In this document: piece by piece, positions 9,201 through 16,279 of the stretch
How the letters are laid out: each line of letters begins with the position of its first letter
Position numbering within the stretch: the first letter of the stretch is position 1
Program-made: the position numbers and the translations under genes
Origin: UBA4742 sp963734965
GTDB lineage: Bacteria; Actinomycetota; Acidimicrobiia; Acidimicrobiales; Acidimicrobilacustridaceae
Assembly: GCA_963734965.1 (NCBI GenBank)
Contig: CAVTJK010000003.1
Location: 558,001 to 622,000 of the forward strand
Direction of reading: 5' to 3'
DNA: 64,000 bases
The notes under the pieces: generated by a model
What the model was told of the DNA's origin: nothing
Seen by the model: only the letters and a program-made list of their open reading frames with translations
The model's database searches: none

Positions 9201-10162
9201 CGCCAACGGCGACTCCGACCGACACGACGGCCCCGTCGGCGCCCGGCGCCTTGACCGCGGTCGGGGGTGTCGGCAGCACCAGCCTGAGCTGGACGACGGC
9301 CACCGACAACGTGAGCGTGGCCGGCTACAACGTGTATCGCTCGACGACCACGGGGTTCGCTCCCAGCTCGATGAACTTCGTCGGCACCACCGGCTCCACG
9401 TCCTTCGTCGACCAGGGCCTCGGCGCCGGCACCTACTACTACCTGGTCACGGCCAAGGACCCCTCCGGAAACGTGGGACCGCCTTCGAACGAGGCCAGCG
9501 CGGTGGTCACCGCGCCCAGCAGCAACGGCGTGAAGCTGGACGTATCCGTCGCGACCCATCAGGCGGTTCGGGGAACGAGCATCACGTCGCCCACGTTCTC
9601 GACGACGAACAGCGACGACCTGGTCCTGGCCTTCATCAGCACGGACGGGCCAGCGGGCACGAAGCAGACGATCGCGTCGGTCACCGGTGGCGGTCTGGTG
9701 TGGAAGGTGCGGAAGGTCTCGAACGGCCAACCCGGCGATGCTGAGATCTGGGAGGCGGTCGCGCCCTCGCCGTTGACCAACGTGACGGTCACCGCGACCC
9801 GCGCCTCCGGCTCGTACCTCGGTGCCATCGAAGTGGCCGCCTTCAGCGGCGCCGACACGTCGGTCGACGGCGCCACCGCGGCCGCCAGCGCGGTGACGGG
9901 CCCGCCGAGCCTGTCGTTGACCACCACCCGAGCCGGTTCATGGGTGTGGGGGGTCGGCAACGACTACGACAAGGCGGTCAATCGGGTGGCCGGCCCGAAC
10001 CAGACCCTGATCGATCAGTTCCTGGCCACCAGCGGCGACACCTTCTGGGTGCAGGATCAGAACAACGTCACCCCGAACGCGGGGACCTCGGTCACCGTGA
10101 ACGACACCGCGCCCACGACCGACCGCTGGAACCTGGCCTTGATCGAGATCCTGGCGCGATGA
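6251..10162 (+). CDS. Secreted galactose-oxidase-like (GlxA/AA5-type) protein with FN3/Ig domains and duplicated flanking module
   Basis: 1303 residues with a strong GGGGAGGAAG ribosome site before ATG 6251 and a signal peptide (about 1-35). In order: module A (about 36-245), two fibronectin III-like domains (about 250-430), a Big-type Ig domain (436-530), a kelch beta-propeller plus DUF1929 domain (536-985), another FN3 domain (994-1090) and module B (1093-1303), clearly homologous to module A. The propeller keeps the radical copper oxidase residues: Cys596 (MFCAG), Tyr646 (RWYAT), Tyr847-His848 (LYHS) and His928 (THSFDQNTR), matching the Cys-Tyr cofactor and copper ligands of galactose oxidase and GlxA. 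It is therefore probably an active extracellular alcohol or sugar oxidase making aldehyde and H2O2. No sorting signal or membrane anchor is visible. Confidence 0.9.
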   Translation: MKRGSFTIRRLAAMVALLPISVLVFSSVSSETASAAPAFGVDGSVVTHQNTKATSITSGPLSTTNANDLIVAFIASDGPNRSAGISFSSVTGGGLTWRLRQRMNVQAGTAEIWQAVAPTVLTNVTFQATRNAGSYAGMMDIVAFSGADTAVDGAVGGANALTGAPNVSLTTTRSGSWVWGVGNDWTAAKSRTVGANQTEFDEFLPSAGDTYWTQSQTSPGNTAPSVISLTDTAPTTDRWDFASIEIIPAVEDVTPPSAPTNLTATASSSAQVNLSWTASTDTVGVFAYKVIRDGTQIGIAPSTTYVDSTVVPSTTYQYTVQAYDAAGNLSDPSNVAPVGTPAPAPPVISGVSVTTIKQTSATINWTTDVPASSQVQFGLTASYGGVTAVDQTLVRTHSQQVIGLSAATTYHFQVLSTNATGGQSASSDATFTTASASTPPAVSVTAPAPGAIVNGTTTVTASATDSSGIASVQFQLDGVDLGAKVTAAPYSISWNTTTTGDGPHTLTAIAVNSLGLSATSTAVAVNVSNGTGNPAQVGQWGPVIPESLISVHAALTTTGKILTWQGDFSAGGQQYVFDPVTGTSTQVPTALGDMFCAGQAVMADGRVMVIGGTSTSGGIGTKLINAFDANTNTWQPLAPMNFARWYATGTTLSDGQVMANSGYANANQIVTVPEIYDPTKDTWTAQPAEAHSMPIYPFIYQLPDGRILHAGGSEVPTATEILNLKTQSWSTVDSRVIDGASITNYAPGKFLKAGSAADSGDSGPSSTTAFTLDMNQPNPLWQPTNPMQFPRSFVNLTNLPDGTVLATGGGTDKSGYNDANAVLPAEVWNPATGTWTTEASMSVPRLYHSVALLLPDGRVFVSGSGGDAGVPDQKSIQIYSPSYLFKGPRPTITSAPTTVNYDSNVVIQTPDAASITSVSLIRTGSVTHSFDQNTRGMSLTFSPAAGGISVHMPVDGNTAPPGYYMLSIVNANGVPSVASMVQFPPTATPTDTTAPSAPGALTAVGGVGSTSLSWTTATDNVSVAGYNVYRSTTTGFAPSSMNFVGTTGSTSFVDQGLGAGTYYYLVTAKDPSGNVGPPSNEASAVVTAPSSNGVKLDVSVATHQAVRGTSITSPTFSTTNSDDLVLAFISTDGPAGTKQTIASVTGGGLVWKVRKVSNGQPGDAEIWEAVAPSPLTNVTVTATRASGSYLGAIEVAAFSGADTSVDGATAAASAVTGPPSLSLTTTRAGSWVWGVGNDYDKAVNRVAGPNQTLIDQFLATSGDTFWVQDQNNVTPNAGTSVTVNDTAPTTDRWNLALIEILAR

Positions 10163-10181
10163 CCGTCGTCACCGCTCGTCG

Positions 10182-10943
10182 TCAAAGTTGGCGGATGGCC
10201 TTGTAGGTCTCGGCGTAGGTCGCACCCACGGGCTCACCGGCGACGCGCATCTCGTCGAAGACCCGATCGCGGAACGTCTGGAGCTGCTCGCCCGAGTCGG
10301 GCTCGTCGATCGCCATGGTCGTGACGAACTGGCTGCGGTGCTCGAGCAACGCCGCGATCTTGGTCGCCTCGAAGCCGGTGACGTCCTCGATGTGGTCGGG
10401 CGCATCGGCCTCGAACAGCAGGAGGACGTCGGGGCGGTGGTGGGGGATGCCCTGATCGGGGAAGAAGAAGGGATCGCGCGCCGCCACGATGCCGTCGACG
10501 GTGAGCCAGCCGGCGTGGCGGTGGTCGGGGTGCAGGCGGTAGCGCTGCCACGGGTCGTGGCCCAGCACCACCGAGGGCCTGAGCGTCCGGATCCAGTAGG
10601 CGACCCGCTCGCGCTCGGCCAGGCCCGAGTCGAGCTCGCCGTCGACCTGGCCCAACATGACGACCTCACCGGTGGCGCCCAGCGCGGCGGCGGCCGCCCG
10701 CTGCTCGAGGTCGCGTTGCTTGATGAGCATCGGTATGTCCTCGTTGGGGTTCCACGTCCCCTTCGAGCCGTCGGTGAGGATCAGGTGGTGGACCGTGCAG
10801 CCGTCGGCCGACCACTTGGCCAGCGTGGCCGCGGCGTTGAACTCGACATCGTCGGGATGAGCGGCGATGGCCAACGCCGAGCTCGGCGTGGGCAGGTTCT
10901 CGCTGAAGCGGGCCGCCGGTGGCCGCCGGCGCGCCGGCGTCAC
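10182..10943 (-). CDS. PIG-L family deacetylase
   Basis: A 253-residue zinc-dependent LmbE/PIG-L deacetylase. Metal-binding motifs are present: AAHPDDVEF (H29, D31, D32) and HPDH (H138-H141). The family removes acetyl groups from GlcNAc-type substrates, including mycothiol intermediates, but this one differs from the Mca-like protein at 41192 and its substrate is unknown. GTG 10943 overlaps the cofC stop (GTGA), so the two genes are probably coupled. Its 3' end faces the galactose-oxidase-like gene 19 bp away. The neighbourhood does not prove a link to F420. Confidence 0.85.
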   Translation of the reverse strand: MTPARRRPPAARFSENLPTPSSALAIAAHPDDVEFNAAATLAKWSADGCTVHHLILTDGSKGTWNPNEDIPMLIKQRDLEQRAAAAALGATGEVVMLGQVDGELDSGLAERERVAYWIRTLRPSVVLGHDPWQRYRLHPDHRHAGWLTVDGIVAARDPFFFPDQGIPHHRPDVLLLFEADAPDHIEDVTGFEATKIAALLEHRSQFVTTMAIDEPDSGEQLQTFRDRVFDEMRVAGEPVGATYAETYKAIRQL

Positions 10944-11517
10944 AACGTCAGCCAGTCGGGGATGACCAGGTCGGCGGGGAGGTCGACATCCCATCCGAGC
11001 CTCGGCTCGCGCACCGACGCGCACGGCGCGACCGATGCGGTGCGCCTCGGCCTCGTGTCGCGGCGAACGAGCCGGCACCGTACGCGAAGGTGAAACCCGA
11101 GCTGGTCGGGACGCAGGCCACGTTGGTGCCGTCGTCATGACGATCGGGTACGAGCGTGACGCCGTCGAAGTCGGCGACCCAGGCCAGGTCGAGGGCGTAG
11201 GGCAGATCGGCGTGAGCCACGATCACCTGCGAGTAGCCGAGGCCGGCCAGGTGATCGACCCCGTCGGTCACCGCCGCGTTGAGGCCGCGACCGGGTCGCC
11301 AGGCCACGCTGGCCCCGACACCCCGCGCCCACTCGGCGACATCGTCGTCGTCGCACACCACCCAGACCGGCAGGGGTGCCGCCACCCCGACGACGTTGGT
11401 CGCCATCGATCGGGCCAGTTCGGCCCGCTCGGCCTCGTCGAGCGCCGGCGCCAGGCGCAGCTTGGCCTCGCCAAAGGCCTTGACCGGCACCAACACGGCG
11501 ACGGAGCGGTCGGGCAC
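10940..11517 (-). CDS. cofC: CofC/FbiD: 2-phospholactate/phosphoenolpyruvate guanylyltransferase, two apparent frameshifts
   Basis: About 191 residues after correction. The start is diagnostic (VAVLVPVKAFGEAKLRLAP, then AHADLPYAL in the catalytic domain). CofC/FbiD activates 2-phospholactate or PEP with GTP to begin the side chain of coenzyme F420, the cofactor used by the two luciferase-like oxidoreductases in this window. The frame breaks near 11060 (after AYGAGSF, then RHEAEAHRIG) and near 11015 (then VREPRLGWDVDLPADL), and ends at the TGA overlapping the PIG-L start. Two extra bases explain it. GTG 11517 has TAGACT six nt upstream, so the transcript is probably leaderless. Confidence 0.85.
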
Positions 11518-11523
11518 GGGCTA

Positions 11524-11533
11524 AGTCTAGGGT
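11524..11533. promoter_or_regulatory. Overlapping divergent -10 boxes of cofC and gpsA
   Basis: Only 22 bp separate the cofC (-) and gpsA (+) start codons. On the minus strand TAGACT (11524-11529) lies six nt before GTG 11517. On the plus strand TAGGGT (11528-11533) lies six nt before ATG 11540. The two hexamers overlap by two bases, so both mRNAs would be leaderless and the two promoters could not be occupied together. Inferred from spacing; no start sites are mapped. Confidence 0.5.
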
Positions 11534-11539
11534 TGGCTG

Positions 11540-12568
11540 ATGAGGATCGGCGCAGCCGTCATCGGGGCAGGGTCGTGGGGCACGACCGTCGCCCACCTCC
11601 TCGCCCACAACACCCCGACCGTCCTGTGGGCGCGCGACGACGAGGTGGCCGCCGGCATCGACCGCGACCATCGCAACGACCGCTACCTGGCCGGGTTCGA
11701 TCTGCACCCGGACCTGCGGGCCACGTCGTCGCTGGGCGACGCCGTGAGCCGCGCCGACCTGGTGGTGATGGGCGTGCCCAGCCACGGGTTCCGCTCGACG
11801 CTGACCGACGTGGCCGAGCACATCCGGGCGTGGGTGCCGGTCGTCAGCCTCACCAAGGGCCTCGAGCAGGGCAGCCGCAAGCGCATGACCGAGGTCATCA
11901 ACGAGGTGGTTCCGGGCCACCCCTACGGAGTGCTGACCGGTCCGAACCTGGCCAAGGAGATCCTGGCCGGCGACGCCGCCGCCGCCGTGCTGGCCATGAG
12001 CGACGACACCATCGCCGGCGAGCTCCACCGCCTGTTCGCCACCCGCTTGTTCCGCGTCTACACCAACCCTGATGTGGTCGGTTGCGAGGTCGCCGGCGCC
12101 CTCAAGAACGTGATGGCCATCGCGTCGGGGATGGCCGACGGGCTCGGCACCGGCGACAACACGCGCTCGGCGGTCATCACGCGCGGCCTCGGCGAGCTGA
12201 CCCGCCTGGGCGTGGCCATGGGCGGGCAGGCCATCACCTTCAGCGGGCTGGCCGGCATGGGCGACCTCGTGGCCACCTGCATCTCGGGCCAGAGCCGCAA
12301 CCGCCACGTCGGCGAGCAGTTGGGCAAGGGCATGGCCATCGACGAGATCATCGCCGAGATGAGCATGGTCGCCGAGGGCGTGAAGACGGCCTCGGTCGTC
12401 ATGGAGCTGTCCGAGCAGTACGGCGTCGAGATGCCGATCGCGGAGCAGGTGTACGGCGTGCTCTACGAGGGTCGGCAGGCGACCGACGCGTACCGGGGAC
12501 TGCTGGGGCGCGACTATCGCCACGAGATGCACGGCCTCTCGGAAGACGTGGCCGGCGACGCCAGATGA
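11540..12568 (+). CDS. gpsA: NAD(P)H-dependent glycerol-3-phosphate dehydrogenase
   Basis: A 342-residue protein that reduces dihydroxyacetone phosphate to sn-glycerol 3-phosphate for phospholipid synthesis. It shows the N-terminal Rossmann motif (VIGAGSWGTT, residues 8-17), K106 in SLTKGLEQ, the family segment TGPNLAKEI and the catalytic Lys189 in EVAGALKNV. The length is standard. TAGGGT lies six nt before ATG 11540, suggesting a leaderless transcript. The stop overlaps the next start (ATGA at 12565-12568), so it leads a three-gene operon with the unknown 643-residue protein and the cyclase. Confidence 0.97.
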   Translation: MRIGAAVIGAGSWGTTVAHLLAHNTPTVLWARDDEVAAGIDRDHRNDRYLAGFDLHPDLRATSSLGDAVSRADLVVMGVPSHGFRSTLTDVAEHIRAWVPVVSLTKGLEQGSRKRMTEVINEVVPGHPYGVLTGPNLAKEILAGDAAAAVLAMSDDTIAGELHRLFATRLFRVYTNPDVVGCEVAGALKNVMAIASGMADGLGTGDNTRSAVITRGLGELTRLGVAMGGQAITFSGLAGMGDLVATCISGQSRNRHVGEQLGKGMAIDEIIAEMSMVAEGVKTASVVMELSEQYGVEMPIAEQVYGVLYEGRQATDAYRGLLGRDYRHEMHGLSEDVAGDAR

Positions 12569-14496
12569 CCGCGGCGCTCCCGGCCGACACCGTCGGCCGG
12601 GCCTGGACGATCCTCGGCACCGTCGCGTCGCCGCGACGCGCCATCGTCGACGAGCGCGGGATGGTGACGGCCACGCCGTCGGGGTGGTCGCTCGACTGGT
12701 GGATCGGCGCCGATGACCGATGGCACCTGCCTGGCTCCGAGGCGTCGGTCCGCCAGCACCTCGTCGGTGACGCTCCCGTCGTCGAGACGGCCATGCACAT
12801 CCCCGGCGGCGATGCCCTGCACCGGGCCTATGCCATCCACGACGGCGACGGCGACCCCGGCGGCGATGGACGCGAGCTGGTCGTGGTCGAGATCGAGAAC
12901 CTGTCGCCCGTGCCGTTCGCGGTGGCGCTGGCCGTCCGTCCGTGGAACCCACTCGGTCCCGCGCCGGTCGACACCGTCGAGCTCGACGGCACCACGTTGG
13001 TGGTCAACGGGCGGCCGGGCGTGCTGCTGCCCAAGGCGCCGTCGCGTGCCGCCGCCCGAGCCGGGCGGGCCGGCGACGTGATCGACTGCGTGCTGGCCGG
13101 CGAAGCTCCGGTCTCGCTGGCCTCGACGCGCTGCGCCGACCGTCGGGCGACCGCGGCGGTCATCTATCCGTTGCCCCACACCGCCGTCTTGCGGGTGGCT
13201 CTGCCCATCGAGGACAGCCGAATCGAGTCGGGTTCGACCCGTCCGTCTCGGCGCCACCACCGCCCCGGCCGCGTCGACTCGACGACACGGATCGACGACC
13301 GCCCCGCGGCGACGGTGCGTCCGCTCGGTGCGGTGCCGTCGGCCGGCCAGGTGGCCAAGGGGTGGGAGGCCCAGACTCGACGCGGCCTGCAGGCCACCCT
13401 GCCCGACGCCCGGCTGGGTGACGCCGTCGAGGTCAGCCGCCGCTTCCTCCTGCTGGCCCACGGCGGGGAGCGGTTGGCCGGCTGGCCCGAGCCGGTCCGG
13501 CCGACCGACTGGACCGAGGCGGCGCCGGTGCTCGCCGCCCTCGACCGCTGGGGATTCGGCGCCGAGGCCGGTGAGGTGCTGGCGTCGTTGGCCGACGTCG
13601 GTCCGCGACGCGTCGAGGCGGCGGCGCTCGTCGCCCTCGGCGAGCACTGGGGGCTCACCCATGACCGAGCCTTGGTCGGCGACCTCGACGGCGTCATCGC
13701 CGCGGGCGTGGCCGCGTTGGCCGGCCGGCGCCCCTGGCCCCGACGAGAGATCCCGGACCCCGATGCCCAGGCGCGAATCGACGGCCTTCGTGCCGCGGCC
13801 AGGCTGCTCGCCGCCATCGACCAGCCGGCGGCGGCACGCGACGTGGCCGGCCGCGCCGACGCCCTCGTCCGCCGTCTCGACACCGCTCCCGCGACCGCGC
13901 TGGCACCGACCCTCGAGGGGCCGGCCGTGGTCGATCCGGCCGGTCGCGGCCTCAGCCCCCGGCTGACGCTGGCTCTCGCCCTCGACGAGGTCGCATCGGG
14001 CGATCGGGCCGCCCTCGACCGCCTGGCCTGGACCCTCAGCGTGGCCAGCCCGACCCATGTGTGGCCCGAGGTGGTCGACGATCGCGGCCGGGCGTCGGCG
14101 GGAGCGGGCCACGATCTGGTGGCCGGCGCCCTCTTCCTGTCGGTCGTCCGGGCGCTGTTGCTCGACGAGATCACGACCGAACACGGTCCGGGCCTCGCCC
14201 TCTGCTCGATGCTGGATCGCGAGTGGGCGGGCCAGAACTTCGAGGTGCACGACGCCCCTACCGCCCACGGTCTGGTGTCCTATGCCGTGCGCTGGCACGG
14301 GGAGCGTCCGGCGCTGCTGTGGGAGCTCGATCCGTGGGATGGCTCGGACCCAGCCGTCGTCCTGGTGGCTCCGGGCCTGGACCCGGCCTGGAGCACGACC
14401 GAGCGCCGGGGCGAAGCGCTGCTGGCCACCGCGCCGGCGGGCGTGACCCAAAGCACTGGTCTGGATCGCCCTGAGCGAGGAGCATCGTTCTCGTGA
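12565..14496 (+). CDS. Uncharacterised 643-residue protein in the gpsA-cyclase operon
   Basis: It overlaps gpsA at its start (ATGA) and the cyclase at its end (GTGA), so all three should be translated together. I do not recognise the family. The N-terminal third (about 1-230) looks beta-rich (LVVVEIENLSPVPFAVALAVRPWNP, VELDGTTLVVNGRPGV). The C-terminal part (about 270-620) is helical, with regularly spaced Trp, Arg and Ala segments such as WTEAAPVLAALDRWGFGAEA. A beta domain followed by a helical barrel is the layout of six-hairpin glycosidases, but I see no catalytic acid motif that proves it. There is no signal peptide, so it is probably cytoplasmic. Confidence 0.75.
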   Translation: MTAALPADTVGRAWTILGTVASPRRAIVDERGMVTATPSGWSLDWWIGADDRWHLPGSEASVRQHLVGDAPVVETAMHIPGGDALHRAYAIHDGDGDPGGDGRELVVVEIENLSPVPFAVALAVRPWNPLGPAPVDTVELDGTTLVVNGRPGVLLPKAPSRAAARAGRAGDVIDCVLAGEAPVSLASTRCADRRATAAVIYPLPHTAVLRVALPIEDSRIESGSTRPSRRHHRPGRVDSTTRIDDRPAATVRPLGAVPSAGQVAKGWEAQTRRGLQATLPDARLGDAVEVSRRFLLLAHGGERLAGWPEPVRPTDWTEAAPVLAALDRWGFGAEAGEVLASLADVGPRRVEAAALVALGEHWGLTHDRALVGDLDGVIAAGVAALAGRRPWPRREIPDPDAQARIDGLRAAARLLAAIDQPAAARDVAGRADALVRRLDTAPATALAPTLEGPAVVDPAGRGLSPRLTLALALDEVASGDRAALDRLAWTLSVASPTHVWPEVVDDRGRASAGAGHDLVAGALFLSVVRALLLDEITTEHGPGLALCSMLDREWAGQNFEVHDAPTAHGLVSYAVRWHGERPALLWELDPWDGSDPAVVLVAPGLDPAWSTTERRGEALLATAPAGVTQSTGLDRPERGASFS

Positions 14497-16240
14497 GCGA
14501 CACCGACCAGCCCACCGATGTCATGGTTCCCGCCGACGGCGATCCCACCAAGGGCGATCCCGTCGAAGGCGATCCTGCCCCCGACGGCGATACGACCGCG
14601 CCGGCGCCGGTCGACGGCGGATCGGAGAGCGCCGGGGTGCTCCGCCAGGCCGTGCTGGCCCTGGGGGTGCCGGCCGACGAGGTGGCCCAGGCCGAGGCCG
14701 ACGGGGTCCTCGAGCTGTTGGCCCTCGAGCACGCCGTCCTGACCGAAACCCCTTCGCTGCAGATCGAAGAGGTGGCCGAACGCTCGGGGGTCGACACCGG
14801 CCAGATCCGCGCCTTCTGGCGCGCCCTGGGCTTCCCCGACCCTCGACCGGGCGAACCGGTGTTCACCGAGAGCGACGTCGACATGCTCCGCAGCGTCGTC
14901 TCCTTCATCGAAGAGGGCGCGCTCGAGAGCGGGCTGGCGCTGCAGATGGCCAGGGTGATCGGGTCGGCCATGGCGCGGGTGGCGACCGCCGAGGTCGATG
15001 CCATCGAGAGCCAGATGGGGATGCGGCGCCGGCCTGGCGTCGATCCGGCGACCGCCGAACTCGCCATCCTCGGCGCCGGCGAGGTGCTGCCCTTGATGCC
15101 CCACATCATGGACATGGTGTGGCGCCGGCATCTGGGCGGAGTGGCCCGTCGCCGCATCGTGCGGGCCACCGCGGACGAAGGCGAGATCGTGTGCGTCGGG
15201 TTCGCCGACCTGGTCGGCTTCACCGCCCAGACCCAGGAGCTGCCCGAGCACCAGCTGGCCGAGGTCGTCGGCCGGTTCGAGACCCTTGCCTTCGATCTCA
15301 CCGCCCATCACCACGGTCGCGTCATCAAGATGATCGGCGACGAGGTGATGTTCACGACCGACGACGTGCTGTCGGGCGCCGCCCTCGCCGTGGACATGGC
15401 GGCCACGTTCCGCGACGACGAGGCCCTGTCGGACGTGCGGGTCGGCATGGCCAGCGGTCGCGTGCTCGAGCGGGACGGCGATGTGTTCGGCACGGTCGTG
15501 AACCTGGCCAGCCGCATCGTCAACGTGGCCTATCCGGGGGCCGTCGTCGTGAGCCAGGACATCCATGACGCCCTGGTCGACGATCCGAGCTTCAGCTTCC
15601 GCAGCCTGCGGTCCCACTACCTCAAGGACATCGGCCGCGTGCCGCTGTGGGCGCTTCGGAGCGCGAGCGACGTCGGCGAGCAGCCCTATGCCGCCGCTCG
15701 CCGCCGCCGATCGTCGCGCTCGTCCTCGCTGGCCCAGAGCAATCGCGCCACCGTCGAGCACCTGCACGAGGCGCTGGCGCCCGTCGTGCCGTCCGAGCTG
15801 GGCGCGGCGACGACCGACTTCGGCGAGGAGGCCACCACCGAGCAGCTCGAAGCCATCTCGGATGCGGTGCTCGACGCCGACATCGATCACGACCTGCAGG
15901 TCGAGCTGCTGGCCGACATCGAGACCTCCCGACGGCTCCACGAGCTCGAGATCGAGGCGCGGGGCGGGCCGACCAGGCCGACCGCGAAGCCGATCGGCGC
16001 GTCGCCGAAGCCGAGGCCGAGGCCCGCCGCAAGGTCGAGGCCGCCGAGACCGAAGCCCATCGCAAGGTGGCCGAGGCGCTGTCGGAGGCCGAGGAGAAGT
16101 CCCGACGGGCCACCAACGACGCCAACCGCAAGGTCAAGCAGGCCCTGCAGGAAGCCGAGCGCAAGGCGGCCCAGGCCAAGCGCGACGCGCGCCGCAAGGC
16201 CAAGCGCAAGACCGAACGCAAGAAGCGCGACAAGTCCTGA
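14493..16240 (+). CDS. Class III adenylate/guanylate cyclase with N-terminal regulatory domain and basic coiled-coil tail, one frameshift
   Basis: About 582 residues after correction. It has an acidic low-complexity N-terminus, then a helical adenylate-cyclase regulatory region (about 50-190, including ERSGVDTGQIRAFWRALGFPDP), then a class III catalytic domain (about 228-390) with CVGFADLVGFT, GRVIKMIGDEVMF and DVFGTVVNLASR, which carry the metal Asp residues and transition-state side chains. Near 15960-15980 one base is missing. Read across it, the protein continues as a long Ala/Glu/Arg/Lys-rich coiled coil ending KRKTERKKRDKS at 16240. The soluble enzyme would make cAMP (or cGMP). The tail may bind nucleic acid or membrane; that is inference. 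Confidence 0.88.
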
Positions 16241-16256
16241 CCCGATCCGCTCGGTC

Positions 16257-16271
16257 CGCCCGAAGCGGGCG
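16257..16271. terminator. Short hairpin between convergent cyclase and mannosidase genes
   Basis: CGCCCG (16257-16262), an AAG loop and CGGGCG (16266-16271) form a six-pair GC stem between two convergent stop codons. There is no T-run, so it could act in either direction but only weakly. Confidence 0.35.
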
Positions 16272-16279
16272 CGGGGCGG

